64,000 nucleotides of DNA from Adiantum capillus-veneris (GCA_014529385.2 CM043971.1:53045209-53109208); one strand, 5' to 3'. Numbered from the stretch's first letter, positions 1 through 11,471 are shown. Notes: generated from the sequence alone by a model not told the origin. Numbers and translations: made by a program.

Positions 1-12
1 AAGTCTCGCCCA

Positions 13-1370
13 GTGAGTGACACTTCTACAGAGGACTCGTCTACGGACAGTTCAGACTCTGACAACGGAAACTTTTATGCGAACAAGAGGAATTTTTACA
101 AAGCCAACCAGTATGACTTTCTCGAAGATAAAAGCAAGAAAGTCCGAGAGTTTAAGGAAGGTGGCCACTCGATCAAGTTTGATACTTTTTCAGGATACTC
201 GGATGCTTCGAAGGCTGTGTCTTTTTTCAGCAGTTTGACATCGCTTTCGCGGGAGGACGCTATTCAGAGCACTCCAAGATTCAGAGAGCTGCCTCTTACT
301 TTAAGAGGAATGCTCGTACTTGGTGGTCCACGCTTCTTTTAAACAAGACTGCGCCAGTTAAATGGCTGAAATTTAAGAAGCTTTTTATTTCTTCTCGGTT
401 GACGCAAGAATATGAACGAGATATACGAGCTGCTTGGAACCATCTTCGGATGACCAAGAAAGATACAATCAATGCTTATTGTGAAAGATTCTGGAGCTCT
501 TCATTCAAGAAGATCTCATTCAGAGAACAGATTGAGCGGTTTACCTTGGGTCTACCTACAGAGATCCGAGATCACTGCTTGGAACAGAAGTCAGCTTCTA
601 TTCAGGAGTTGATGAGTCATGCGAAGCGGGGCTTTGCCATTCACTCTGGCAGTCTGACCTACCCCACAGATGAGGCCATGACACAACGCACCGGACAGAC
701 TTCTGGGAATGAAAGTAGAAAAAGAAAGAGCAACCCAGAGAAAAAGTATGCACGACCCAGACTTACTCCTCAGGAGCGGACTCGCTACATCAGGGAGGGG
801 AAGTGCTTTGGATGCGGGGAAACTGGACATATCTCCGCGAAGTGCCCTAAAAAGGCACAGAAAGAACAGAATGACAAGGACGACGAAAGGCCTGAGAGTT
901 CGAGAGCAGCTGAGGACCGTGTACGAAAAGGCAAGATGAAAACAGGACTGGTTCCAGATTGTGTGGGTACTGATCCCGACACCATGGATGAGAGTACAGA
1001 ACTTTGCCGAGCTTGGGGCAAAGTGAAAGATCAAGAGGCCCTGATTTTCTTTGATGGAGGAGCCAAGGCCAACTTCATTTCACCGGAATTGGCGGCGCGG
1101 CTCGAGATTACTCCCGATCGGATGGGACCACTTGCAGAGGCAGTTCTAGCGGCACCCGGCAGGGACGTAGCCATTACACCTGTCATTGGCAAACTTCGGT
1201 TGCATTGTCAGGGGTATTTGGGGCATGAGGACTTCTTCATAATGCCTTTGGAGGGTTGTGATGTTCTCTTAGGGATTCCCTGGTACCACAAGAACAACGT
1301 CGTGGTCGATTATCGGGCGAGAAAAGCGACTTTGACTACAGAAAAGGGCAGAACAATTGTACTTTATTAA
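13..1370 (+). pseudogene. Gypsy gag-protease, frameshifted
   Basis: Retrotransposon gag followed by an aspartic protease. The N-terminal half (13-342) reads in frame 1. The homologous continuation (WWSTLLLNKTAPVKW and onwards) is in frame 3, so a frameshift lies at about 240-290. Frame 3 then runs openly to 1370. A CCHC knuckle (CFGCGETGHISAKC) sits at about 810-850. The protease active site at about 1051-1065 reads FFDGGAKANFIS. Most family members have D-S/T-G, so the second position is glycine here. The end of the protease (VLLGIPWYHKNNVVVDY) is the usual conserved block. The true N-terminus may lie left of the window. Confidence 0.88.
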
Positions 1371-2760
1371 ACTGAAGGGCGAGTCTGTCCCTATTATATC
1401 AGCTTCGGCCATTTCAAAATTAATGAAATCCAATCTGTTTGTTTACTCGATCTTTATGAAAGAGTTGAGTGATGATGATAGGACAAATATGTCTAAACTT
1501 GATAAAGAACGCCAAGATTTTCTACACTCTCACGCCGATTGCTTCTCAGAAGGCCTGCCAGGAGAGTTACCACCTGCTCGTCCTGAAGATCATACCATTG
1601 ATCTGATACCTGGTAGTACACCACCGAACCGGCCACCCTACCGTGTGAGCCGAGCACAGAATGAAGAGATTATGAACCAAGTGAAAGACCTCTTGGAAAA
1701 GGGTCTTGTCCAGCCTAGTACTTCACCGTATTGCTCTCCAGTGTTGTTGGTTTTGAAGAAAGACGGATCTTGGAGAATGTACATCGATTATAGATCTCTC
1801 AACAAAATCACCATCAAGAAGAGATTTCCGATTCCTAGGATCGATGATATACTCGACAGGTTACAGGGATCCTCATGCTTTAGCAGGATTGACTTGAAGA
1901 GTGGATATCATCAGATCAGAATAGCGCCGGGAAACATCTACAAGACAGCTTTTCGAACGACTTTTGGGTTATTCGAGTTTTTGGTGATGCCTTTTGGCTT
2001 AACCAATGCTCCTGCGACATTTAACCGGATGATGGATAGGATTTTTCGAGAGTACAGGCTATTTGTTGGCACTTTCTTTGACGACATCATTGTTTTCTCC
2101 AAGAATGAGGCAGAACACAGAGATCATCTGCTTCAGGTCTTTCAGGCATTACGAGATCACAAGTTAGTGATTAATGCAAACAAAAGTGAATTTTTCCTAC
2201 CAAAGATACACTTTTTGGGACACATTGTGTCAGCCGCAGGAGTGCAAATGGATCCGGCCAAGATAGAGACTATCCGTAATTGGCCCGACCTGAAGAATGT
2301 CGATGAAGTTAGAAGCTTCTTGGGACTGTGTTCGTACTACAGGCGGTTCATACAAAAGTTTGCAGAGGTTGCTTCCCCTCTGCATATCTTGACACAGAAA
2401 AGAGTACCTTTTTCGTGGGGACCCACAGAGGTGACTGCCTTTCAGACGTTGAAAGAGAAATTGACTACGGGACCTATTTTGACTTTGCCGGACTTGCAGA
2501 AGTCATTCGAAGGATATTGTGATGCTTGTGGTCGTAGTCTGGGTGCGGTCTTGATGCAAGAAGGCCATGTCATAGCTTACGAGAACCGTTTGTTCTCTAG
2601 GCCGGAGATGACAGCACAGATTTATGAGAAAGAGCTTTTGGCGGTTATCCATGCTCTTACTCAGTGGCGGCATTACCTACTCGGAGCGGATTTTACTGTC
2701 TTTACAGACCATCAGAGTTTGCGCTACTTCTTGTCACAGAAGCAGCTTTCGGAAAAATAG
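1357..2760 (+). pseudogene. Gypsy reverse transcriptase-RNase H
   Basis: Chromovirus-type RT and RNase H. RT blocks are all visible: SPVLLVLKKDGSWRM, FSRIDLKSGYHQI, MPFGLTNAPATFNRMM and the catalytic FFDDIIVFSKN. In that last block the usual Y/F-x-DD is present as F-F-D-D. RNase H follows (YCDACGRSLGAVL, YEKELLAVIHALTQWRHYL, FTDHQSLRYF). The frame ends at a TAG (2758-2760) directly before MRWVNILSQF. Relatives have a glutamine there, so this is probably CAG to TAG. RNase H and integrase therefore lie in the same frame, separated by one nonsense codon. The start at 1357 is only the first ATG in frame, because pol is normally fused to the protease. Confidence 0.93.
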
Positions 2761-3876
2761 ATGCGGTGGGTGAACATCTTGTCACAGTTCCACTTCCAGA
2801 TTGTCCATGTGCAGGGACAGAAGAATGTGGTGGCAGATGCTTTGTCTCGGAAACCGTTGGTTCTGGCTATTTCCGCGATACATCATAGGAGCTTCGAGGA
2901 TATGGTCGATCAGTATGCCACAGATACAGATTTTGCAGATATTTTCACACGGATACGGGATGGGGAGATAGTAGGTGGATACTCCCTTCGGGAAGGCTAC
3001 TTGATGAAAAAGACTATGTTGTGCGTTACACAGCCGTTGAGGGAAAAGGTTATAACTGAATGCCATTGTCCACCTTTTACGGGTGACCGCGGCATTGCTA
3101 CCACCATGAAAGGGGTAGAGAGATATTTCTTTTGGCCGAGACTCAAGAAAGATGTGGAAGAGTTTGTGCGCAGTTGCTTGGTATGCCAGAAGGTCAAGTT
3201 TAACAGGCATAAAGCACAGGGATTGTTACAGCCTTTACCCATACCCACCCGCCCTTGGGAAAGTATAGCGATGGATTTCATTTTTGATCTCCCGAGAACA
3301 CAAAGTGGTCACGATGGTATCTGGACTGTTATTGACAAATTTAGCAAACAGGCTCATTTCATTCCAGTGAAGAAAACAGTCGAGCCGGATCACTTAGCGA
3401 GACTGTTTGTGGCCCAGATTTTCAGATTACATGGCATGCCTGAGACAATTGTCTCCGACAGAGACCCCAGATTTACGAGTTTGTTTTGGAAGGCAATTTG
3501 GGAGAACATTGGCACGCGGTTGCAATTCTCGTCATCGTTCCACCCGCAGACTGATGGGCAATCCGAGATTGCCAATTCAGTGGTTCTAGATTTATTGAAG
3601 TCTCATATCTCAGATCAGAAGACTCAATGGGAAAGATATTTACCTTGGGTGGAATTTGCCTACAATAACACGATACAGTCGTCGACGGGGAAGGCGCCAT
3701 TTGAGATTGTTGAAGGTGCTGCAAAGGTTCCACCCTTCCTGAGCACGAAGATAAGATCTTTGAAGCAGATGAATATACGCGAGATCTGGATACGGCTTTT
3801 GCCAAGGTTCGCGAGACTTTGCAGAAGTCTCAAGAACGACAGAAAAAGGCAGCGGATCGCCATCGTCGCGACATGA
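2761..3876 (+). pseudogene. Gypsy integrase core
   Basis: Continuation of pol. The RNase H end (VVADALSRKP) is followed by the integrase zinc region and catalytic core. Core landmarks are WESIAMDFIFDLP (first Asp), ETIVSDRDPRF (second Asp) and FHPQTDGQSEIANS (Glu). In the HHCC zinc region the two cysteines are present (SCLVCQKVK). The second histidine of the usual H-x5-G-H is replaced by aspartate (HCPPFTGDRG). The frame runs past the end of the homology near 3800. The real continuation shifts to frame 3, with overlap 3819-3876, so there is a frameshift. Function is probably lost. Confidence 0.9.
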
Positions 3877-4325
3877 AATTGAAGGAGGATGATTGGGTGC
3901 TCTTACGTTTTGAGAAGGCACGCCTACGAAAGAACAAGGGAAAGGAGAGGCTTTTTCCAAAGCTTAGTATGCGATACTACGGCCCTTTCCAGATTATTGA
4001 AAAGATAAATGAAGTCTCCTTCCGACTGAAACTGCCAGATACTTGGAGGATTCATAATGCATTGCATGTGAGTCTCTTGAACCTTGTTAAGGGTGATGTG
4101 CCTGATGATGGGGAGCCTGATGAGCAACCCGAAGTGGAAGAAAACGAGGAGATCCTTGTTCCTGAACAGATTTTGGCACATAATGATACGAAGAAAGGTA
4201 AAGTCCGAAGGCGGTTCTTGGTTAAGTTCAAGAACTTTCCTGCATTTGATGCGAAGTGGATGGAGGAGGAGGACCTAGCAGATACTCCTCGGATTGTGAA
4301 ACTTTACCTCGATGTTTTGGTTTAG
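3819..4325 (+). pseudogene. Gypsy integrase C-terminus with chromodomain
   Basis: The frame-3 end of pol. It starts with the basic, Gln/Lys-rich segment common before the integrase GPY/F region (KLSMRYYGPFQIIEKI). A chromodomain-like segment follows (PEQILAHNDTKKGK, RRFLVKFKNFPAFDAKW, EEEDLADTP) at about 4160-4300. Chromodomains on integrase tails define chromoviruses and are thought to steer insertion toward heterochromatin. The aromatic positions are only partly kept. The natural TAG stop is at 4323-4325. Confidence 0.88.
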
Positions 4326-4921
4326 CATAGTCTACTCCAAACGGAACCCAGAAACTCAGCTTGGCCGAAGATCTGGTGCAGTGGGATGCACAAGAGGGGA
4401 GTTACTCCGCTCCTTTGTCAACAGATGCCTCGATTTTGATACTAAAGTCACTGATGTCTCTTTGAGCTTCAGGGATACTGAGAGCTGACAGTATTCTAGT
4501 GGATGACTTTATGAAATGGAATTCCTGATTATGATACTGATTTGTTCTTGACTTTTTGTAAGTGCAGAAACTGATAGACGAAATGACTGCAGCATTTTGG
4601 TCTACTTGATCTCGAATAGACATGGTTGCAATAGGGGTTAGTCAATCGGACATCGATGAGGTCCCGATTGGACCTAGATGTGATTGCTAGCTACATTGCC
4701 GATAAATCATGGTCTAAGATCCGAATGAATGTTGAATGTCATGTGATGTCCTGTGATGTCTAGTGATGTCGTGTGATGTGACTGTCGATTTTGTACATGT
4801 GCTAGATGTGTGTTCCTAGTACGTAGGTACTAACAGTCAGTGTCTGCTAAGACGGTTTATGGCTTTTGTCGGTTTGGCAGGCGTAATAGCGGTCGATTAC
4901 AATGCTTTCAAGAGGGGGGTA
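4326..4921 (+). other. Gypsy 3' noncoding region and polypurine tract
   Basis: Noncoding stretch between pol and the 3' LTR. A short degenerate tandem repeat at about 4738-4785 is built on GTGATGTC. The end is a purine-rich tract at 4909-4921 that would prime plus-strand synthesis. A nearly identical tract precedes the LTR at 8320. Confidence 0.75.
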
Positions 4922-5472
4922 TGTCACAAAGTGATGACGTGGCGGACAGCAGAAACCCTAAAATTCCTGCAAACCCTAATTTTTGCCAGAAACCCTAATT
5001 TCCGAAAATCGCGGAGGCGGATTATTATTAAAAAATAAATAAAAAATGGAAAATGATGAGCGACGCAAATTTCGCTTTTTCTCTACTTAAATGAGAAAGA
5101 GAGAGAGAATGCTTTTGCTTTCATGTTTTGACTCTCTGTGAGAGAGAGAGAGAGCAATTGCTTTTGATTTGAAGCTTTTGGGGCTCTGCTTTTGGGCATC
5201 CCTTGTAACCTTTAAATTAGTGGTGAGGGCCTCACTTCTCAGAGCATCTGGATGCAGAGTCTGAGAGTGAATCCCGACCCACTCTCTTGTACTTTGAACT
5301 GATTAATATAAAAAGAAATACCGAAAGGGGCGCCAGTCTTTGGGGCCAATATCTCTAGGCACGGAACTCCGCCGGGCCAGTGCAAATCTATTGTGATCTG
5401 TGAATTGTTTTGAAGTGGTTATTTGGTGTTGTCGCGGTTGATTCTTGACTTGGAGTGTCCAAGTTGGTTACA
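4922..5472 (+). repeat. Gypsy family A 3' LTR
   Basis: Begins TGTCACAAAGTGATGACG just after the purine tract and ends GGTTACA. Internal blocks shared with the LTRs at 6203-6802 and 8320-9044 include AAAGAAATACCGAAAGGGG followed by a TTTGGG-CC block. It also holds a (GA)n run near 5137-5154. The length is about 551 bp. Confidence 0.85.
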
Positions 5473-6190
5473 TGTTATGGTCATGTGAATGATCAGCACA
5501 TTGCGATCTTGTTTAATCTTGGCAGTATGCATAATGTTTAGTGACTCTCTTGTGAGGAGCGCATGTTTAGAAGCTATTCTAGTGGACTCCATAGTGGTTT
5601 TTGGATTTGCTCCCGCTTCCATCACGCACGAATGTTCTAAAAGTACAAGTCTCAGTTCAAGACGTAGGTTTTCGTCGTAAGTTTGTTGTTTCTCCTCTCT
5701 CTGTGGATGTGATATGATTTTAGGAATTAAGTGGTTTCGTGAGCTTAAGCCCCAAGTTGATTGGGAAGAAAACATGCTCACTCTCTCTATCGAAGGTGAC
5801 TCTCCCGTAGTCATTCGTTGTGAGAAGAGTATTCCTTCTGTCATTAATCTCTCACTCTCATGTTTGGAAAGGGGATAATACACACAGTCTAGTAGCATCT
5901 CTCAGTACACAATCAAATAGTTCAAAAAAGAGTCATTCATTGCATGATAAGGAACCTCTCTCTATCATTCATTCTCTAAAGCATGAGAAGCATTTTGTAT
6001 ATGGTAGAGATTTTATTTTCAATATTTATCATCAAGCCCTCAAGTGGCTCTAATCTATGCCTAGTGCATGTAGGAGCGATTGTCAAGCTAGATGGTCCCA
6101 GACTTTTGAGCAATTTGGTGGTTTGATTGATTATGTTTATAGTAAAGCTAACCCAATTGCAGATACGTTCAGCTGGAGAGGACATATATC
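5473..6190 (+). pseudogene. Decayed gypsy pol fragment
   Basis: Ancient gypsy debris in shifting frames. A protease start resembling V-D-S lies at about 5580. A protease end (MILGIKWFRELKPQVDW) lies at about 5715-5760. An RNase H piece (IIHSLKHEKHFVYGRDF followed by HQALKWL) lies at about 5965-6052, and an RNase H-integrase linker (DYVYSKANPIADTFSW) at about 6130-6180. The protease runs almost directly into RNase H, so most of RT is deleted. It differs from the neighbouring element and predates the LTRs on both sides. Confidence 0.75.
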
Positions 6191-6202
6191 ACAAACTGTT
6201 GA

Positions 6203-6802
6203 TGCCACAAAGTGGTGACGTGGCATGTCCAATTGGACAAACCCTAGTGAAACTGACAGATTTAAAAGTTATAATTTGTTCCAACTTATGGGGTCTCGTC
6301 CAGGGGACACACGAACATTAAAACAAAGGTTGGGCCCAATTTTGCATTTTAAAACCTGCTGATGTGGCAACTCTATACGGACAGCTCCGCGATTTGTGTT
6401 GGCTGTTGATGTTGCATCTGTACGGATTTCCGTGATTTGCGTTGTAAGCTTTTGGTGCTAGGGAATTGAGACCATGTGCTTTTGGAAGTCCAAGAGCCTT
6501 TATAAGGATTGCGAGGGCCTCATTCTCTCTCAGATTAGCTTGGGAGCACTAAGCAGAGAGAGAGAGGACCCTCGGACATTTTACTTTGCTAAGATTAATA
6601 TAAAAGAAATACCGAAAGGGGCGCGACACTTTGGGCCCAATTTATCTAAGCATGGAAAAACGTCAGGCAGTATCGTCTCTTTCAGTTGTGATTTAAGTTA
6701 TTTTCAATTTCTCTCACATGTGTTGTGTCAGTTTTTTCGATTTGGTGCATAAAGTTGTTCGGTCTGTTCTTTTCCATTGGCACATGGTGCCATTCCGTTA
6801 TA
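6203..6802 (+). repeat. 5' LTR of deleted gypsy element
   Basis: Starts TGCCACAAAGTGGTGACG (diverged from TGTCAC) and ends CCGTTATA immediately before the primer-binding site. It shares the AAAGAAATACCGAAAGGGG block with its sister LTRs. Confidence 0.8.
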
Positions 6803-6803
6803 G

Positions 6804-6821
6804 TGGTATTAGAGCTTTAGG
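6804..6821 (+). other. Primer-binding site, tRNA-iMet type
   Basis: TGGTATTAGAGC differs at one base from the plant initiator tRNA-Met site TGGTATCAGAGC. It lies one base after the LTR, as expected. Confidence 0.75.
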
Positions 6822-7185
6822 CGTGTGCTTTTCTAAAAGCATACCGGTCCTTCAAGAGCAAACATAGCAAGTTATCAAAGAAAATTTGTGTCCGTGTCCC
6901 AAACTTACTAGCCACTCCTACCCTTAGTTCATCGCACGTCGGGCGCGCTCCCGTCTTCATCACTCTATCTTTAGGTTTATAAGCCATAAAGAATCCAAGA
7001 CTACATGGCGTTTGTGGATTTGGCAAAGTACCTGCAGTTTCTCCTCGACGAGCTTCGCAACATTCTTTCACGACACCCACAGCAGAATTTCCCGGTGTTG
7101 TAGGGTTTCCAATAGTTGTTGAATTACATGTTACCTCCTCCAACTTTCCCAGCCGTTTGTTCCGATTGAGGGAGTCTTCAAGAAT

Positions 7186-7503
7186 ATGGTGCAGCCATGT
7201 GACCCTGATCCAATGCAACCACCTTTGCCACCGGCGTTACCCCCGCCATCAGGCTACAATGGGTGGAGCCCATATGGATACCCTTACTATCCATACCCAG
7301 GGTATGCGCCTAACCAACCAAAGGATTTCAAAGATGGTGGTACAACAATCAAATTTTTCACCTTTTTTGGGGTGAAAGATCGGAAGAAAGCATTGCAATT
7401 CCTACAACAATTCGACAACATCTATGCGTTGGGGAACTGTACAAAAGAATCCAAGATTTCTCGAGCAGCGGGCTTTCTTAAAGATAATGCTATGCAGTGG
7501 TAG
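7186..7503 (+). pseudogene. Truncated gypsy gag
   Basis: A Pro/Tyr-rich leader is followed by the gag N-terminal block (KDGGTTIKFFTFFGV, SKISRAAGFLKDNAMQW). It aligns with the gag at 13-342 of the first element (EGGHSIKFDTFSGYS). The frame ends at TAG where that element has a second tryptophan (TWWSTL), consistent with TGG to TAG. No knuckle, protease or RT follows. Confidence 0.75.
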
Positions 7504-7637
7504 AGTTCAATCGATTGCATGCTCCAAGGACCTGCCAAGCTTTCAAGACAATTTTTGCAAGTAGTTTCAATGATTGGTGATTTACTCTCAAGAGGAGTAC
7601 TAAAGAGAATTGATGTTTGAGAATGCTTGCACATACT

Positions 7638-7990
7638 CATGGCTTGGACCCTTGTGGTGATTTGCGGAGGGAGTATTGAATGTTTGAAAAATGTTGTTTT
7701 TCTACTAATAGTCCGGACCCTTGTTGGTTATTTACGAGGGGAGTATTGTTGTTGTTACTCATGGCCCGGACCCTTGTGGTTATTTTTACAGGAGGATTAT
7801 TGTTGTTGTTACAAATGGCCCGGACCCTTGTGGTTATTCACGGGGGAAGTAGTAAGAAGTCTGAGCAGTGGTTACTCTCAGCACCTCCAAGCGACAAAGG
7901 CTGCGGTCTGAGGAGCGTTTGGTTGTAAAAGGCCTCTATATCTCATGGCCCTGACCTCTTTAGGTTATTTGCAGGGGGAGTGTTCATCGG
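7638..7990 (+). repeat. Degenerate ~52-bp tandem array
   Basis: Five copies of a unit built on TGGCCCGGACCCTTGTGGTTAT, with GGGGGAGTATTGTTGTT spacers, start near 7640, 7711, 7761, 7814 and 7944. The array sits inside the deleted element where pol should be. The reading frames in it are repeat artefacts. Confidence 0.8.
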
Positions 7991-8319
7991 TAGCTATATG
8001 TTTTATGTCTTGTAACATGCATATGTGAGCATTCATGTTGCATTGTGATGTGCCAACCACTGAATATTCCTAAATAGGTGAGATCGCCTGGGTTTGTAAT
8101 TATTAGTGCATCAAGACACCCGTTACAGATTAGCGTGTTCTGGGTGTGATGGCTAATTTTGTTACACTAGAATATCAAGAGCTCCGATCTGGAATAAGAA
8201 AATTGAATGACCCTCGGAATGTCCCTCGAAATGACCCTTGAAAATTTTGAGCTATAACTTAGTTGTCTTGCAGATATACTATAATCGCGGACGATTACTC
8301 TTCTTTCAAGAAGGGGGGA

Positions 8320-9044
8320 TGTCACAAATTGCTGACGTGTCAAGCCACTGAAGACCCGAGCCAACGTGCAAATCCCGGCAAATGGGCCTAAACCCTAGAA
8401 GCATTAGAAGAAGCAGAAGTTTTTACTAACTTACAGATCCTCATGAAGAAGGGCCAAATAATAATAAAGTGGTACTAACTCATGCTACCCCATTCGATGA
8501 GGACCGAGTTGACTAAAGATGAAGCAGGACCCAACGCACACAAAATACTAGCATACTTATTGTTGACGTGGCAATTGTTGTACGAATAGACCAAAGATTG
8601 CGTTGACATGCTGACTCGCAATTTGTATGGACAGTCCCGCAAATCGCGTTGACTGTGCCACGTGGCAGTTGTACGTATTTCCGCAAAACACGCTAGTTGA
8701 TTTTGAGCGCTGGCTTTTGGGGAGAACAGATACTCTTAGTTTGTATGCTTTTTATGTAAACGGCTTTTGGGTCTAGGGTCTTTAGATAAGACCCATGGGC
8801 TCTTTCTCTGGCAGACTACTCAGGGGAGATGTAGAGCAGAGCCAGGGGAGCTGTATTGAGTTGAAGCAATTTAAAGAAATACCGAAAGGGGTGCCAAGGT
8901 TTGGGGCCAGTGCTCTCTTGGGGTGGAAATCCACCATTCCCCGTCTCGTGTGTCGTGCATCTCTTTCAGTTCAGTTGTTATTTGAAGTGCATAAAGTTGT
9001 TGAGTCTGTTCTTTTCCATTGGCACATGGTGCCATACCGTTACA
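8320..9044 (+). repeat. 3' LTR of deleted gypsy element
   Basis: Follows the tract CAAGAAGGGGGGA, starts TGTCACAAATTGCTGACG and ends CCGTTACA. It is about 125 bp longer than the 5' copy and shares the AAAGAAATACCGAAAGGGG block. Confidence 0.8.
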
Positions 9045-9921
9045 ACAAATCTTGGCTTTCGAGTCGAGGTCCACAGTACCCATCCAGGAAGTATCTCTTG
9101 ATAGCATGAAAGGTCAATATGCATATTTCAAGTCTCTCATTTGTGACGGTCTCTTGTATTTTCATCATTGTCTTTGTGTGTTACCTTCTCATAGGGAAGC
9201 CAAATTGCAAGATGCACATGAACCACTTGCAGGTGAGGACTTAAGCATGAATTCCACTTCAAAAAAGGTAGAACGTTTGCATTCAAAGAATACACAGTGT
9301 TTCACCATTATAGAACTTGTCAAGAAGTTTTGCATGCTCATTCCTTGGCAGGACACAGTCACAGCACAAGCATCAGCATGATTGTACATCAAGCATCGGC
9401 ATTTCCTCAGTAGTTTGCCATAGTCTATAGTTTTAGGTAGAAAAGTAAAGTTTAGATCACATTTTGGTCAAGCACTTTTTGTATAGTGTGGCACTCCGTT
9501 ACATTTTTCATGTACCTTCCATCCACAGTTTTTTAGGAAGCATAGTCGATTTCCAATCGTGAAAAGGGTAAAAGATGTGTCTATGAATTTGTAGTTACCT
9601 AACTCATGGTCAATGCACACCATTTTCCATGTTTTTTGGTTGATGTTGTTTCATGGAGATCCCCCAAAGGAGAGTCTTGAAGAGGATGAACCGGAGGCCG
9701 TAGATGAAGTTAAAGACATGGAACCAAAGCAATTTATCCTGCATCGCTTTCAGCGCAGCTCTAAGAAGAAAGCACTATAGTCCTTTTGAAGTTCAAGTAC
9801 CGCGACATCCACGTAGCACAGTGGGTCAACGAAGATTTCTTCACAGATTTCCCAGAGTTGTTGGTAGACTACGAGGAAGCCCTGCAGCTCAATATTAGTA
9901 CCTCACCTCGAAAAGGAGGGA
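9045..9921 (+). pseudogene. Gypsy integrase remnant, second family
   Basis: The integrase zinc-region start is visible (CDGLLYFHHCLCVLPSHREA, then DAHEPLAGEDLSM) at about 9140-9240. Further on, frame-shifted text near 9780-9890 (KYRDIHVAQWVNEDFF, DFPELLVDYEEALQLN) resembles an integrase tail or chromo-like end. A purine tract, AAAAGGAGGGA, sits at 9911-9921 before the LTR. No frame is open across it. Confidence 0.6.
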
Positions 9922-10740
9922 TGTCACATGCACATCTAACCCTATGTGCATGCGGAAAAAGCTAACTCCTACTTCTAGGGTTTAGGACAACCTAGGAAGT
10001 GTTCTAGCACCCTTGTGAGCGTGTACGCAAGACGTGCATGTCCATGCACTTTAGATCAGTTGCATACCCTCTGATTGCACATGAGCACAGCTAGTGTCTG
10101 CTAGGTGTAGGCACTGGGGAGTGTTTGCATACAAAAGCCTTAGGACCAGGCCTAGATAGTTTAGCATGTGAAGCGCCTCTTATGAATTGGGTTTTTAAAC
10201 TTATTAAAGTGACCTGCACAAGTAGAAGTCATGGGGTTTTTAAAACCTTGCCTGACCAGCAATCATTACCTATATAAGTTACCCTAGGGGTCACCATTCT
10301 CATCATCAATCAGTACACCGATGGGCAGCCAATCTCAGCCCTCTAGCGTTTTCGCTAGCAATACCCTCCACAGCACCTGCCCAACATCAGCCTACAATAG
10401 CAGAACAGTATCAGCAGATCAACCCTAGCGTTAGCAGTTTTCAGCCATCACCTCGCCATACTGTCGCAAATCTACCCACTCGTTTTCAGCTTTCACCCAT
10501 CCTCACCATCAGCCATAGTAGATCAGCCTCGTCATTAGTTGTAGACCACATCAGTTCCACTGGCCTTTTTTATTTCACCCCTTAGCCTCGCAGATCCAAG
10601 CACCTACAGCAAGATCCCATCAACACCTAAGACCATTGTATCATCATTTGTGCAATCCAAGCAAATACCTCTATAGCAATAGAGAGGGGGTCCCTTGGAG
10701 GGGAGTTTGGGACCCCATCCGGTGTTAGTCTTCTACATTC
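9922..10740 (+). repeat. LTR of second gypsy family (right end uncertain)
   Basis: Starts TGTCACATGCACATCTAACC right after the purine tract. A TATATAA box lies at about 10270. The right edge is placed near 10740 (ACATTCACA), but no second copy is in the window to define it. Confidence 0.55.
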
Positions 10741-11155
10741 ACAAAATCTTTACTCACAGTAGAGAGAAGAGAGAAGGTTTTTTTGTGTGTGCGCGCGTTT
10801 GGGGGGGAGGTGTTTACAAAGCTCCAAAAAATAGATGCAAGGAAAGAATTGGGAGTGGCATGAGTGATGTGAAGGAGACAGCAAGAGTACAGAGCACAAG
10901 AAGAGGAGGTTCAGGACAGGGCATGGTGACTGGATCTTCTAAATGGAGACGCTTAGTCTCTTTTTATGGACCTATATGTCAAAAATGGAGAGCTTAGAGG
11001 GCTTGTTTGAAGCGAGACTTTTTTGAGGGACCAAGAGACATGGAGACCGTTTTGGGAGCCTAGTCCTCTTATTCCTGCAAGCATTTTGTGCCAATTGCCC
11101 AGTTTCGCATCCCTCTGACTAAACCATTTCGCCTTCTTTAAGAGAGGCATGGTGT

Positions 11156-11329
11156 GTCAGGCAATGGACATACTTGAGCATTTGATATCTGAGTGAGGTC
11201 CTGTAGCCTTACCTGATACCAAGAGAGTTGTGTGTGAAGAGTTGTCAGGCAATGGACATACTTGAGCATTTTGATATCTGAGTGAGGTACTGTAGCCTCA
11301 CCTGATACCAAGAGAGTTGTGTGTGAAGA
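11156..11329 (+). repeat. 88-bp tandem duplication
   Basis: Two nearly identical copies starting GTCAGGCAATGGACATACTT at 11156 and 11244. Apart from this, 10741-11471 shows no exon, and in particular no BTB-domain or earlier pentapeptide exon. Confidence 0.85.
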
Positions 11330-11471
11330 ATTCTTGCGTACTTGATACATCATGTTGCCATCTTGAAGACTTTGGATGTCATGAAGTTAGCAGTTATCAT
11401 GACATCGCTCATGATGCTGTGTACAACATTGAAATTTTTCTCATGTTTAACTGAACCTTGTTGTCATGCAG

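Larger units (their letters stand above)
1..5472 (+). mobile_element. Ty3/gypsy chromovirus, 5' end outside window
   Basis: Seen: gag, CCHC knuckle, protease, RT, RNase H, integrase and a C-terminal chromodomain in the order typical of Ty3/gypsy chromoviruses. They are followed by about 600 bp of noncoding sequence, a purine-rich tract (CAAGAGGGGGGTA, about 4909-4921) and an LTR at 4922-5472. The window opens inside gag, so the 5' LTR and primer-binding site lie to the left. Reading frames are broken by one gag frameshift, one stop at the RNase H end and one frameshift in the integrase tail. This copy is therefore non-autonomous but only moderately old. The same LTR family recurs at 6203 and 8320. 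Confidence 0.93.
6203..9044 (+). mobile_element. Internally deleted gypsy element, family A
   Basis: Two LTRs of the same family as 4922-5472 (6203-6802 and 8320-9044) enclose 1.5 kb. That interval has a primer-binding site (6804), a gag N-terminal fragment (7186-7503), a short tandem array (7638-7990) and a polypurine tract (about 8308-8319). Protease, RT and integrase are absent, so it could move only with help from a full-length relative. No matching target-site duplication was found at 6198-6202 and 9045-9049. The two LTRs differ in length (600 and 725 bp), so the copy is old or recombined. Confidence 0.8.

Noticed and set aside
591-1034. 147-residue minus-strand frame
   Set aside because: It is the shadow of the gag-protease frame on the plus strand.
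4960-4990. AAACCCTAA text in the gypsy LTR as telomeric or telo-box sequence
   Set aside because: Isolated AAACCCTAA matches in an LTR, with no tandem array and no gene start nearby.
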